A DNA stretch of 64,000 nt, taken from positions 186,001 through 250,000 of the forward strand of contig NZ_JACHZX010000002.1 of NCBI RefSeq assembly GCF_014193845.1. The letters run 5' to 3'. The notes under the pieces were generated by a model. That model did no database searches and was not told where the DNA came from. It worked only from the letters and a program-made list of their open reading frames with translations. Positions within the stretch are counted from its first letter, which is position 1. Each line of letters starts with the position of its first letter. Positions 45,913 through 54,539 of this stretch are shown here, piece after piece. The translations under genes and the position numbers were made by a program. This stretch comes from Sphingomonas sp. BK345 (GTDB taxonomy: Bacteria > Pseudomonadota > Alphaproteobacteria > Sphingomonadales > Sphingomonadaceae).

Positions 45913-47492
45913 CAATGTGTCGCCGCCGGAGGGGCGCCCTTGGGTAGCGGGCGGAGGAACAGGACGAGCGGCAGCACCGCCAGCGTCCCCATGCCCATGA
46001 TCCAGAAGATGTCGTTATAGGTCATCACCAGCGCCTGTCCCTGGATCTGCTGGCCGAGCGCGCGCAGCGCGGTCGACCGGCCGCCCAGCGACTGCGCGGT
46101 GCCGTTCATATAATCCTGCACCATCACCGAGTTGGCGTTGAGCGTCTCCTCGATGCGGCGGCTGTGGAACCAGCTGCGCTGGTCCTGGATCACCGAGATC
46201 CCCGCCAGCGCGAAACTGCCGCCCAGGTTACGCGCCGAGTTGAACAGCCCGGAGGCGTCTCCCGCCTCGACCGGCGGCACCGAGCGCACCGCTGCTTGGC
46301 TGAGGAACAGCATCGCGAGGATCTGGCCGACGCCGCGCAGCAGCTGCGACTCGACGAAGTCGGCGCCGACCGCGTCGATCGTGAGCGTGGAGTCGAGCAG
46401 CGCCGAGGTCCCCATGATCAGCAACCCGGCGCCGACCGCAATCCGCACGTCGACGTGGCGCAGCAGGATCGGCACGATCGCCATCATGAAGAAGCTCGGG
46501 ATGCCCGACAGCAGCACCACCTTGCCCGATTGCAGCGCGTTATAGTCCGCGATCGCGGCGAGGAACTGCGGGATGGCGTAGGAGGTGCCGTACAGCACGA
46601 CGCCCACCACCATGCCCATCAGCGCGACCGAGCCGAACTGGCGGTCGAGCAGCAGCCGCAGCTTGATGATCGGTCGCCGCGCGAGGAACTGCCCCGCCAT
46701 CAGCAGCGCGAAGCCGAGCAGCGAGATGGCGGCCATGTAGCGGATCAGCTCGGACGAGAACCATTGTTCGCGCTGGCCCTCCTCGAGAAAGACCGTGAGC
46801 CCGCCGAGTCCGAGCGCCAGACCGAGGATGCCGAGCCAGTCAGCCTCACCGATCAGGTGCAGCTGCGCCTTCTCGTGCTTCAATCCGACAAGCAGCAGCA
46901 CCACCAGGATCGCGCAGATCGGCAGGTTGATGAAGAAGGCATAATGCCAGCTGATGTTCTCGGTCAGCCAGCCGCCCACCAGCGGCCCGAGCACGGGGCC
47001 GAGGATCGCGGTCATGCCGAAAGCGGAGATGCCGATCGGCTGCTGCTCGCGCGGCAGGCGCTGCGCGATGATGGTCTGCGCGGTGGGGATCATCGCGCCC
47101 CCGGTGAAGCCCTGGCCGATGCGCCCGACGATCATCTGCGGCAGCGTGTCCGCGGTGCCGCACAGCACTGAGAAGATCGTGAAGAGCACCGCCGCGATCA
47201 GCAGGAAGGTGCGCAAGCCCAGCAGCCGCGTGAGCCAGGCCGACATCGGGATGATGACGATCTCGGCGACCAGATAGGCGGTCGCCACCCAGGCGCCCTC
47301 GGTGCCGCTCGCGCCGATCTCGCCCTGGATCGTCGGCAGCGCCGAGTTGACGATCGAGATGTCGAGCGTCGCCATGAAGGCGCCGAGCGTGCCCGCCGCG
47401 ACCGCCAGCCACGCCGCGAGGTCGGCGCGCTGCGGCGCGGCCTGCGCTGAGCTCGGGGAAGCGCCGCGCCGCGGCGCGGCCGCGCTCGCCAC
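45912..47492 (-). CDS. emrB: DHA2 family MFS multidrug efflux pump (EmrB type)
   Basis: The 526-residue protein has 14 transmembrane helices. DHA2 landmarks are FMATLDISIVNSALPTIQGE in TM1, WVATAYLVAEIVIIP in TM2, RIGQGFTGGAMIPTAQTII and the motif C GPVLGPLVGGWL in TM5. It expels hydrophobic drugs using the proton gradient, working with the adaptor and NodT channel encoded beside it. It starts with GTG, one base after the EmrA stop. Confidence 0.94.
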   Translation of the reverse strand: MASAAAPRRGASPSSAQAAPQRADLAAWLAVAAGTLGAFMATLDISIVNSALPTIQGEIGASGTEGAWVATAYLVAEIVIIPMSAWLTRLLGLRTFLLIAAVLFTIFSVLCGTADTLPQMIVGRIGQGFTGGAMIPTAQTIIAQRLPREQQPIGISAFGMTAILGPVLGPLVGGWLTENISWHYAFFINLPICAILVVLLLVGLKHEKAQLHLIGEADWLGILGLALGLGGLTVFLEEGQREQWFSSELIRYMAAISLLGFALLMAGQFLARRPIIKLRLLLDRQFGSVALMGMVVGVVLYGTSYAIPQFLAAIADYNALQSGKVVLLSGIPSFFMMAIVPILLRHVDVRIAVGAGLLIMGTSALLDSTLTIDAVGADFVESQLLRGVGQILAMLFLSQAAVRSVPPVEAGDASGLFNSARNLGGSFALAGISVIQDQRSWFHSRRIEETLNANSVMVQDYMNGTAQSLGGRSTALRALGQQIQGQALVMTYNDIFWIMGMGTLAVLPLVLFLRPLPKGAPPAATH

Positions 47493-47493
47493 C

Positions 47494-48675
47494 TCAGTGC
47501 TCCCGCTGGTTGAGCTGCTGCTGACGGTCGCGCAGCCGGTCGATCTCGTCCTTGGCCGAGATCGTGTCGACCGTCGCGGTCACCGACAAACCGGGGACGA
47601 GCAGGCGCCGCACCTCGGGGGTCGCCTCCAGCTCGATCCGCACCGGCACGCGCTGCGTGATCTTGGTGAAATTGCCCGTCGCGTTCTGCGGCGGCAGCAG
47701 CGAGAATTGCGCGCCCGTGCCCGGCGAGAAGCTGGCGACGCGGCCCTTCAGCGTGATGCCGTCGAGCGCGTCGACCTTGATCTCGACGGGCTGGCCCGGC
47801 CGCATCAGCGCCAGCTGGGTCTCCTTGAAATTGGCGGTGACGTACAAGCGGTCCAGCGGCACCAGCGACATCAGCCGCGTGCCGGTCTGCGCATATTGAC
47901 CCACTTCCACCGTCTTGTCGCCGATGCGACCGTTGATCGCGGCGCGGATCAGCGTGGCCCCGACGTTGACGTTGGCCGAGGCGAGCTGCGCGCGCGCCGC
48001 CTGTGCCTGCGCCAGGCCCTGGCGGATCTGGGTCTCGTAGGACGCGACGCGGCGGCGCTGCATCTCCACCGCGGCCGCCTGGGCACGCGCCTGGTCGGCG
48101 GATTGGCGTGCGGCGAGCTCGAGCGAGGCGAGCTGCTCGCGGCTCTCCGCGCCCGACGCGGCGAGGGGACGGTAGCGCCGCACTTCGGCAGCGTCGTGCG
48201 CGGCACGTGCCTGAGCGGCGGTCAGCTGCGCCTGCGCCTGGTCGATCGCGGCATATTGTTCCTCGACCTGCGCGCGGGCGCTGTCGGCCTGCGCGTTGGC
48301 GACCGCGATCTGCGCGTTGGCCTGCGCCGCCTGAGCGCGCGAGTCGCGTGGGTCGATGCGGACCAGCGGCTGCCCGACACGGACGTCCTGATTGTCCTGC
48401 ACGAAGACCTCGGCGACATAGCCGGCGACGCGCGGCGCGACGACGACCATATCGGCGCGCACCTGGGCGTCGTTGGTGTCCTGCAGATATTTCCCGTGAC
48501 TCTCGTAGCGCAGGTACCAGATCGCGATCCCCGCCAGCGCGCCGAGCGCGAGCGCGATCAGGATCGTCTTGGCACGGCCGCTCAGCTTGCGCTTGGCGGG
48601 TGCCGGCTGGTCCACGTCCTTGTTGTCGGCTTCCTCCCCAGGCGTGTCATTCTGGTGCGCAGCCTGTTCCGCCAT
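47494..48675 (-). CDS. emrA: EmrA/HlyD-type membrane fusion protein
   Basis: The 393-residue adaptor has a cytoplasmic Lys-rich start and one membrane anchor (TILIALALGALAGIAIWYL). It continues with the first half-lipoyl domain (VRADMVVVAPRVAGYVAEVF), a long coiled-coil hairpin rich in Gln and Ala, the second half-lipoyl part (GATLIRAAINGRIGDK) and a beta-barrel (VTANFKETQLALMRPGQPVE). It is first gene of the efflux operon. The leader contains a 16-bp hairpin and a palindromic operator. Confidence 0.94.
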   Translation of the reverse strand: MAEQAAHQNDTPGEEADNKDVDQPAPAKRKLSGRAKTILIALALGALAGIAIWYLRYESHGKYLQDTNDAQVRADMVVVAPRVAGYVAEVFVQDNQDVRVGQPLVRIDPRDSRAQAAQANAQIAVANAQADSARAQVEEQYAAIDQAQAQLTAAQARAAHDAAEVRRYRPLAASGAESREQLASLELAARQSADQARAQAAAVEMQRRRVASYETQIRQGLAQAQAARAQLASANVNVGATLIRAAINGRIGDKTVEVGQYAQTGTRLMSLVPLDRLYVTANFKETQLALMRPGQPVEIKVDALDGITLKGRVASFSPGTGAQFSLLPPQNATGNFTKITQRVPVRIELEATPEVRRLLVPGLSVTATVDTISAKDEIDRLRDRQQQLNQREH

Positions 48676-48694
48676 GTCGTCTCGTCCAGCAGCA

Positions 48695-48731
48695 GCAGGC
48701 CGCCCGCGGAGAGCATCCGCGGGCGGCCTGC
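48695..48731 (-). promoter_or_regulatory. 16-bp leader hairpin before emrA
   Basis: GCAGGCCGCCCGCGGA (48695-48710) and TCCGCGGGCGGCCTGC (48716-48731) are perfectly complementary around a 5-nt loop. It lies in the presumed 5' leader of the efflux mRNA, 20 bp before the start codon. A GGACGAG ribosome site remains outside it. It has no T tract. It may stabilise the leader or act in attenuation. Confidence 0.6.
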
Positions 48732-48744
48732 GAGTCGTTGTAAG

Positions 48745-48759
48745 CGGACAATATGTCCG
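48745..48759. promoter_or_regulatory. Palindromic operator upstream of the efflux operon
   Basis: CGGACA-ATA-TGTCCG is a perfect 6+6 inverted repeat with a 3-bp centre, 70 bp before the emrA start. TetR- and MarR-type repressors of efflux operons bind palindromes of this size. Its regulator is not identified. Confidence 0.6.
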
Positions 48760-48864
48760 GTTGTGCTCCGTGGCAAGGGGAAGCCGTCGCGACGTAACGT
48801 GGCGGCCGGAGAAGGCTGCGGGACGTCTCGTCTCCTTGTTGCGAGCGGACAGGAGCTGAGAAAC

Positions 48865-49779
48865 TTAAGGCGTCATCCGGATCGGCGCGATGCGGCCGTC
48901 GCGCAGGTAGCGGATCGTCTCGATCGCGACCTGGCGTTCGCCGCGGTAGGGACCGTCGCCGCTGACATGCTCCCAGCGATGGTAGGCGATCTTCCACCGC
49001 CCATCCGTTGGATCGCGGAAGAAGCTGTGATGACCCGGCCCCTTGTAGCGCGAGTCGCTGGCGAGCAGCCGACCGCGATAGGTCCAGGGACCGGCCACAT
49101 TCGGCGCGGTCTCATAGTGGACCGAATAGTCGCCGTGATCGTAGCGGCCGTGACTGTACGAGAGGTAATAGGTGCCGTCCCGCTCGTGCAGATAGGCGCC
49201 CTCGGTGAAGTCGGGCGGCTGGGTGACCGGCAGCTCGCGGGCGATCGAGACTCGGTCGGGCGCGAGCTCGAACAACCGCAGGCGCGCACCCGCGCTGCCG
49301 CCCGCGAGCAGATAGGTGCGGCCGTCACGCGGGTCGGCGAACACCGCCGGGTCGATCGCCTCGAACCCCGCGCCGCCGGTGAGCAGCGGACGTCCCGAGT
49401 CGACGAAGGGGCCGTCCGGACTAACCGCGGTGGCGACGCCGATGCGGCTCGGCGTCGGGTTCTGCGGTCCGATCGCGTAATACAGGTAGTAGCGACCGTT
49501 GGCCGCGAGCATATCGGGCGCCCAGAGGAAGTGGCGCGGCGCGCCGTCGGGCGCCCAGCGGATATCGGCGAGCGCGATCAGCGGCGGCCCGGCGCGCCAG
49601 CGGCCGCGCTCGCGCACCCAGCCGCGCAGCGTGTCGCCCCCGCCGGTCGGCAACAGGCGCACGGTGCCATGCTCGACCAGCACCGCAGGATCGGCGCCCG
49701 CGAATAGCGGGTTGTGCGCGGGCGTCGCGCAGCCGGCGAGCAGCGCGAGCGCGAGCGCGATTGGCGCGCCACGCCTCAC
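48865..49779 (-). CDS. Glycoside hydrolase family 43-like lipoprotein
   Basis: I start at GTG 49779, which overlaps the upstream gene stop by 4 bp (GTGA) and opens a lipoprotein signal with Cys17 in LLAGC; 304 residues. The five-bladed propeller of GH43 shows the three acids: Asp30 (AGADPAVLV, base), Asp143 (AIDPAVFADP, pKa modulator) and Glu193 (FTEGAYLHERDG, acid). Typical activities are arabinosidase, xylosidase or galactosidase; which one cannot be read. It is in an operon with the GH5-like gene and divergent from a GntR regulator. Confidence 0.88.
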   Translation of the reverse strand: MRRGAPIALALALLAGCATPAHNPLFAGADPAVLVEHGTVRLLPTGGGDTLRGWVRERGRWRAGPPLIALADIRWAPDGAPRHFLWAPDMLAANGRYYLYYAIGPQNPTPSRIGVATAVSPDGPFVDSGRPLLTGGAGFEAIDPAVFADPRDGRTYLLAGGSAGARLRLFELAPDRVSIARELPVTQPPDFTEGAYLHERDGTYYLSYSHGRYDHGDYSVHYETAPNVAGPWTYRGRLLASDSRYKGPGHHSFFRDPTDGRWKIAYHRWEHVSGDGPYRGERQVAIETIRYLRDGRIAPIRMTP

Positions 49780-50918
49780 CGCGGCGCGCCGTTGGCCTCG
49801 GTCGTCAGCCGCTTGATCAACTCGACCTCGGCTGGGCGATAGGGCGCGCCGTCGGCGCGCAGCACCTCGTGGAACCAAACCGTCGGCTCCTCATAGGTGT
49901 AGGGCTTCTTCCAGCTATCCCACGGCATGCGCGTCTGGGTCTTGCCGTCGACGAAGCCCCAGTTGAACATCGCGACCTTGAGCTTCTTGCCGAGCGGCAG
50001 CGAGCCGTCGAAGGTGGAGCCGTTGCCGCGCGCCATATACTCGCTGCACAGCACGGGCCGGCCATAGCTCGCCATCTGACGCGCGCGCTTCTCCCACTGC
50101 TCGGGCCAGTTATAGTCGTGGAAGCTCATCACGTCGGACTGCGCGACTTGAATCTTCTCGACCGCGTCGAGCGTGTCCTGCCGGTCCCAGCTCTCGCCGG
50201 TCCACAGGCCGCTGGTGAGCGGCTGGGTCGGGTCGACGCTGCGCGCCCAGTCGAACACCTGGCCGAGTAGCCCGGCGACCAGCTCGGTCTTGCGCAGGGT
50301 GGGCTTGTAGTTGCCGCCGCCCGAGTTGTTGGGCTCGTTCCACACGTCCCAGGCGACGACGCGCTTGTCGCGCGCGAAGGTGCCGACGACGTCCTTCACA
50401 TAGGCCTCGAACTTGCCATACTGGCTGGCGTCGGCGAGCCGTGCGGCGCCGGGCGCCTGCATCCAGCCGGAATTGTGCACGCCCGGGATCGGCGGGCGCT
50501 GCGGCCCGGCGACCGGGTCGGGATCCCAGCAGCTGTCGAACAGCACGAACATGACGCGGATGTGATGACGCTCGGCGATGTCGAGGAACTGCGTCATGCG
50601 TCGCTTGAGCCCTGCGGCGTCATTCTCCCACAGCATGTTGTGGAGGTAGACGCGCATCACGTTCATCCCCATCGCCTGCGCCCAACCGAGCTCCTGGTCG
50701 ATCTGCTGCGGGTTGAACGTGTTGGCCTGCCACATCTCGAACTGATTGATCGCGGAGCGGTTGGTGTAGTTGGCGCCGACCAGCCACGGCTGACCGCCGT
50801 ACCAGCGGTTTGCCTCGTCCTTCGACCACATCGCGCGCGCGTTCGCGGGAAGCGCTCCAGCCAACCCGATCAGGGCGCCGGCGGCGGTCGCGCCGGCGAG
50901 CAGCAGGTGGCGGATCAT
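49776..50918 (-). CDS. Glycoside hydrolase family 5-like exported enzyme
   Basis: The 380-residue protein has a signal peptide ending near ANARA. The TIM-barrel has the acid/base Glu195 in AWDVWNEPNNSG and the nucleophile Glu293 in PVLCSEYMARG. GANYTNRSAINQFEMWQ and MNVMRVYLHNMLWE are also typical of clan-A glycosidases annotated as cellulase or 1,4-beta-xylanase. It would cut beta-linked plant polysaccharide outside the inner membrane. It is first gene of the pair with the GH43-like lipoprotein. Confidence 0.88.
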   Translation of the reverse strand: MIRHLLLAGATAAGALIGLAGALPANARAMWSKDEANRWYGGQPWLVGANYTNRSAINQFEMWQANTFNPQQIDQELGWAQAMGMNVMRVYLHNMLWENDAAGLKRRMTQFLDIAERHHIRVMFVLFDSCWDPDPVAGPQRPPIPGVHNSGWMQAPGAARLADASQYGKFEAYVKDVVGTFARDKRVVAWDVWNEPNNSGGGNYKPTLRKTELVAGLLGQVFDWARSVDPTQPLTSGLWTGESWDRQDTLDAVEKIQVAQSDVMSFHDYNWPEQWEKRARQMASYGRPVLCSEYMARGNGSTFDGSLPLGKKLKVAMFNWGFVDGKTQTRMPWDSWKKPYTYEEPTVWFHEVLRADGAPYRPAEVELIKRLTTEANGAPR

Positions 50919-50937
50919 CTCGTCTCCTCTCTTATTT

Positions 50938-50967
50938 TATCACGCAGGAATAAGGCCTTGCGTGGTA
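50938..50967. promoter_or_regulatory. Inverted repeat in the GH5/GntR intergenic region
   Basis: TATCACGCA (50938-50946) and TGCGTGGTA (50959-50967) are inverted with one mismatch and a 12-bp centre. They lie 20 bp upstream of the GH5-like gene and could be an operator. A second, smaller dyad GGTAT-AATC-ATATC at 51006-51019 resembles the GGTAT/ATACC halves bound by uronate-type GntR proteins. Confidence 0.4.
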
Positions 50968-51112
50968 GATCCGCAACCTAGCCGAATGCCGGCGAGCAGA
51001 AAAGCGGTATAATCATATCAAAGCCTTGCTGATGGCGTGCATGCGACAGCCGCGTCCCGCGCTGCGCCATCCCATGCATGATTAATCTTCTCGATGCGGA
51101 TAAGGTCAGCTA

Positions 51113-51886
51113 GTGTCGCGCGTTGGGCCGATCGGTGCCCGCGTCAGCTACGGGGCTCCGCCAGTGCAGCATGAACTCGGTCGCAACCTGACCTACGGCC
51201 TGCAGGAAGTGCTCGGGCGCGCGATCGTGGTCGGCGACTATGCCGACCGACCTTTCCCCAACGAGGCCGAGATCGTCAAGGCCCACGGCGTCAGCCGCTC
51301 GGTCACGCGCGAGGCGGTCAAGATGCTCGCGGCCAAGGGCCTGCTCGGCGCGCGTCCGAAACAAGGCACCTTCGTGCGCCCGCAGGACGCGTGGAACCTG
51401 TTCGATCCCGACGTGCTGCGCTGGCTGCTCGAGCGCAAGCTTTCGATCGAGCTGTTGCGCCAGTTCAATGAGCTGCGCATCGCGATGGAGCCCGAGGGCG
51501 CCGCGCTGGCGGCACAGCGCGCCACGGCCGAGCAGCAGGCGGCGATCAGCGCCGGGCTGGAGCGGATGCGCGCCGCCGAACGGGGCGAGGACGACACGCT
51601 CGACGCCGATCTCGCCTTCCACGTGGCGGTGCTGCGCGCCTCGAACAACCCGTTCTTCACGCGGTTGCGCGACATCGTCGAGACGGCGCTGCGGACCTCC
51701 ATTCGTTTCACCAACCGGATCTCGGGCCGGTCGGCCAGCATCGCCGAACATACCGCGGTGCGCGACGCGATCCTGGCGGGCGACGCCGAGGCGGCGCGCG
51801 CGGCGATGCGCGTCCTTATCGTGAACGTGCTCACGCTGATCGACCAGGTCGAGGCCAAGGAGCGCGAGGTCGCCGCGGCGCGCTGA
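51113..51886 (+). CDS. FadR-subfamily GntR transcriptional regulator
   Basis: The 257-residue protein has an N-terminal winged helix (FPNEAEIVKAHGVSRSVTREA, then KMLAAKGLLGARPKQGTFV) and a C-terminal FCD all-helical ligand domain. The FCD metal/ligand residues are suggested by DADLAFHVAVLRASNNPFF and a late EHTAVRDAILAGD. The start is a GTG after TAAGG. It is divergent from the glycoside hydrolase pair, so it most likely controls that operon in response to a sugar acid or similar product. Confidence 0.9.
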   Translation: MSRVGPIGARVSYGAPPVQHELGRNLTYGLQEVLGRAIVVGDYADRPFPNEAEIVKAHGVSRSVTREAVKMLAAKGLLGARPKQGTFVRPQDAWNLFDPDVLRWLLERKLSIELLRQFNELRIAMEPEGAALAAQRATAEQQAAISAGLERMRAAERGEDDTLDADLAFHVAVLRASNNPFFTRLRDIVETALRTSIRFTNRISGRSASIAEHTAVRDAILAGDAEAARAAMRVLIVNVLTLIDQVEAKEREVAAAR

Positions 51887-51896
51887 GCGGCGGGGC

Positions 51897-52427
51897 TCAG
51901 CGGCGCGCGAGCCGCGCCAGGTCGTCGGGCGTGTTGACGTTGGCCAGCGTGATGCCGGGGCAGACCGCCAACACACCGGCACCCGCCGCCCAGCGCCGGA
52001 TCGAGCGCTCGCCGTCGGCGGCGAGATGCGCCACGAGCCGCTCGGCCAGCGTCACCGGCCAATAGCCGACGGTGGGCGCTTCCGCGGCATGCGCAGCCCC
52101 GCTGGCGCGGAGCGCGGTGATGAGCGACGAAGGTAGCGCGGGCGTGTCGCAGGCGGTGGTCAGCACCGCGTCGAAGCCGTTCGCCGCGGCGTACGCCAGC
52201 GCACCCGCGACGCCACCGAGCGGGCCGAGGCCAGGGTGCGGCCGGTCGGGCGCCACGGGAACAGGTGCCGATATGCGCCCGACCACCACCAGCGCAGCGA
52301 CGTGCGGCGCCAGGCTCGCCAGCGCGTGGTCGAGCAGCGCGGTGCCGTCGAGCGATGCGAGCGCTTTGTCACTGCCGAACCGGCGCGCTTGGCCGCCGGC
52401 GAGGACGGCACCGAGGATTCTGGTCAT
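51897..52427 (-). CDS. mobA: Molybdenum cofactor guanylyltransferase
   Basis: The 176-residue nucleotidyltransferase has the GTP-binding start GAVLAGGQARRFGSDKALA and a TTACDTPALP segment with the metal-binding Asp. It links GMP to molybdopterin for enzymes that use the bis-MGD cofactor. It is convergent with the GntR gene; no other Moco genes are in the window apart from the MOSC gene. Confidence 0.9.
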   Translation of the reverse strand: MTRILGAVLAGGQARRFGSDKALASLDGTALLDHALASLAPHVAALVVVGRISAPVPVAPDRPHPGLGPLGGVAGALAYAAANGFDAVLTTACDTPALPSSLITALRASGAAHAAEAPTVGYWPVTLAERLVAHLAADGERSIRRWAAGAGVLAVCPGITLANVNTPDDLARLARR

Positions 52428-52653
52428 GCGCCCTTGTCGCGCCCCGTGGCCTTGAGGGAAAGCGTGTTCGGTTCGTCAACCACGGGAGAGTTCCCGCGCA
52501 CCGATGCGGAGTATTAGCTCGTATTTGAAGTAGTTCTCGTGAAGTCGATTGCCGGCAGCTGGCCCGTTCTGGTGAGAATCGCGCGGGACGGATTGGCTTA
52601 CCGCGGGGCCGGTTGTTAGGCGCGTCGCGGGATCAACGGCGGGATGGCGTCTT

Positions 52654-53745
52654 TTGTCGGAGAACGGCTCGTGGCGGGCGATCGCGGCATGGTCGCGACA
52701 GACTTTCGTCGACCGCGAGTTGTTCCTCCGCTCCGACGGGCGCGTTCGCTTCATCCGGATCACGCGGCGGACGCAGCTGCGGGCCGTTGCCGCGGGCGCG
52801 CTGGTGCTTCTGATCTGGGGCGGCGGCACGCTCACCGCGGTGGTGTGGAGCCTGCGTGCGCCAGCGCCCGATCGGAGCGAGCCGCGCGTCGCGGTCCTGA
52901 CACCGCCGCCCACCGTCATTCACCCGAATGCGGCGCCATCCCCTGCCGTGCCACGTGACACGGCAGCGATCCGCGAGCTGCTGCGGCGCCAGCGGTTGAT
53001 CGAGCAGCTCGTCGCCTCCAAGCTGGGACAGCCGGTAGTCCGTCACGGGTTGGAGCCGCCTATACGCGAGGGCGACAAGACCTTGGGCGCGCTCGACGCG
53101 GCGCAGCAGGCGTTCGCGCGCGGGCTCGCCGGGGCGTTCGACGCCGATCGCGAGCGGCGCACCGAGGCGCTGCAAAGGCTCGGGCTCGACGGCGAGCGCC
53201 TTGCCGCACGCGGTCGGCGAGCGGAAGGAGGGCCGCTTATCCCCTGGCCCGACGACGGTACCGCGGTGCCCGCCGCGCTGGAGACGCTCGCGACCTCGGT
53301 GGTGCACTGGGCCGCGGTGGGGCAGGCGGCAGCGGCGGTGCCGTCCGGTCGCCCCACGCGCGACTCGAGCCAGACCAGCAGTTTCGGGGTGCGCGCCGAT
53401 CCCTTCACCGGCCGTCCGACCTTCCATGCCGGGCTCGACTTCCGCGGCCGCTACGGCGAGCCGATCTATGCCGCGGCGGCGGGTCAGGTCAGCTTCGTCG
53501 GCGAGCGCGCGGGCTACGGCCGGCTGATCGAGATCGATCACGGCAACGGCATCGCCTCGCGCTACGGCCATCTCTCCGGCGCCGACGTTACTGTGGGCGA
53601 GCAGGTGACGCGCGGCCAGCGCATCGCGCGCATGGGTTCGACCGGCCGGTCCACCGGCACCCACGTCCATTTCGAGGTGCGCCTCCACGGGACTGCGGTG
53701 AACCCGCAGCCGTTCCTCGCCTTCGGCGACACGAAAGGAAGATGA
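52654..53745 (+). CDS. M23 family peptidoglycan endopeptidase
   Basis: The 363-residue protein uses a TTG start in the only plausible frame. A short cytoplasmic part and a membrane anchor (AVAAGALVLLIWGGGTLTAV) are followed by a Pro-rich and helical region. The C-terminal LytM domain has Zn ligands His258 and Asp262 (FHAGLDFRG), and His337 and His339 (GTHVHFEVR). It cleaves peptide cross-bridges of the cell wall. The neighbouring bactofilin gene follows within a few bases; such pairs act together in cell-shape control in other proteobacteria. Confidence 0.9.
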   Translation: MSENGSWRAIAAWSRQTFVDRELFLRSDGRVRFIRITRRTQLRAVAAGALVLLIWGGGTLTAVVWSLRAPAPDRSEPRVAVLTPPPTVIHPNAAPSPAVPRDTAAIRELLRRQRLIEQLVASKLGQPVVRHGLEPPIREGDKTLGALDAAQQAFARGLAGAFDADRERRTEALQRLGLDGERLAARGRRAEGGPLIPWPDDGTAVPAALETLATSVVHWAAVGQAAAAVPSGRPTRDSSQTSSFGVRADPFTGRPTFHAGLDFRGRYGEPIYAAAAGQVSFVGERAGYGRLIEIDHGNGIASRYGHLSGADVTVGEQVTRGQRIARMGSTGRSTGTHVHFEVRLHGTAVNPQPFLAFGDTKGR

Positions 53746-53747
53746 TC

Positions 53748-54236
53748 ATGTCGATGTTCGGCAGCCGGCACGCACCGCCCCCTCCGCCGCCGCCCACGCG
53801 CGCCGCCGCGCTGGTGCCGCCCGCACCCGCGACCGGTGCCAGGCACACGCCCTTCTCGCTGATCGGCGGCGACGTCGTGGTGACGGGTAACGTCTCGGCG
53901 ACGGTGGACATCCATATCGACGGTCGGATCGACGGCGATCTGGAGTGCGCCACGCTGGTCCAGGGCGCGGAGAGCGTGATCTGCGGCAACATCGTCGCGA
54001 AGTCAGCGCGCATCGCCGGCCAGGTCGAGGGCAGCATCAACGCCGACAATCTCGTGATCGAGCGGAGCGCGCGCATCTTCGGCGACTGCCGCTACGGCAC
54101 GCTGGCGGTCGAGAACGGTGCGCAGGTCGAGGGACGCTTCTCGGCGCAGAGCACGATCGTGGTGCCGCCCGAGCTCGCCGCGCCGGAAGAGGATTATGTC
54201 GCGGAGATCGAGGAGGACGAGCGCTACCTCGACTGA
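53748..54236 (+). CDS. Bactofilin (polymer-forming cytoskeletal protein)
   Basis: I choose ATG 53748, six bases after AGGAAG; an ATG at 53742 overlaps the previous stop. The 162-residue protein has a Pro-rich, disordered N-terminus. The beta-helical core runs from about residue 30 to 140 with repeating hydrophobic rungs (GDVVVTGNVSATVDIHIDGR and GDLECATLVQGAESVICGNI), ending in an acidic tail. It assembles without nucleotide into filaments. It is coupled to the M23 gene. Confidence 0.93.
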   Translation: MSMFGSRHAPPPPPPPTRAAALVPPAPATGARHTPFSLIGGDVVVTGNVSATVDIHIDGRIDGDLECATLVQGAESVICGNIVAKSARIAGQVEGSINADNLVIERSARIFGDCRYGTLAVENGAQVEGRFSAQSTIVVPPELAAPEEDYVAEIEEDERYLD

Positions 54237-54539
54237 GCGTGCCGGTGCCCTGTCCTCCGACGCGCAGGCAGGGTGATCGGATATGACGCTCTCATCTACA
54301 GTGCGCTTGGTGCCCCGTCGTCATCCCGGACCTGATCGGGGATTTATGGTGCCGCGAAGATGACCTAGGTGTACGCGGCACGATGAGTCCGGGGGCAAGC
54401 CTCTCCTAAGCTTTTCGAAGTGCCTGGGGTGACGAGGTAGCGTTGCATAGCTTTCCACAGACGCAAACTGCCAGTGTCTGAGGTGGAGCAGGCGAAGGGC
54501 CCCACCGGCGGGCTCATCGCCCGCCATGGCGCCGCGATG
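54237..54539. other. Intergenic stretch with a lone repeat arm
   Basis: About 300 bp separate the bactofilin gene from the convergent purB. It contains a single arm, GTCATCCCGGACCTGATCGG, near 54320-54339, which folds on itself as CCCG/CGGG and resembles one half of the long inverted repeats at 25794 and 63339. No matching second arm is seen. I find no gene here. Confidence 0.55.

Noticed and set aside
42530..48759. TetR gene at 42530 as the repressor of the efflux operon
   Set aside because: It is 5 kb away, with an unrelated gene between and no copy of the efflux palindrome at its own promoter. Possible but unsupported.
51031..51080. TGCATGC and ATGCATG near the GntR gene as further copies of the cluster operator
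   Set aside because: They lack the second half site at N4 spacing, so they are not members of the TGCAT-N4-ATGCA family.
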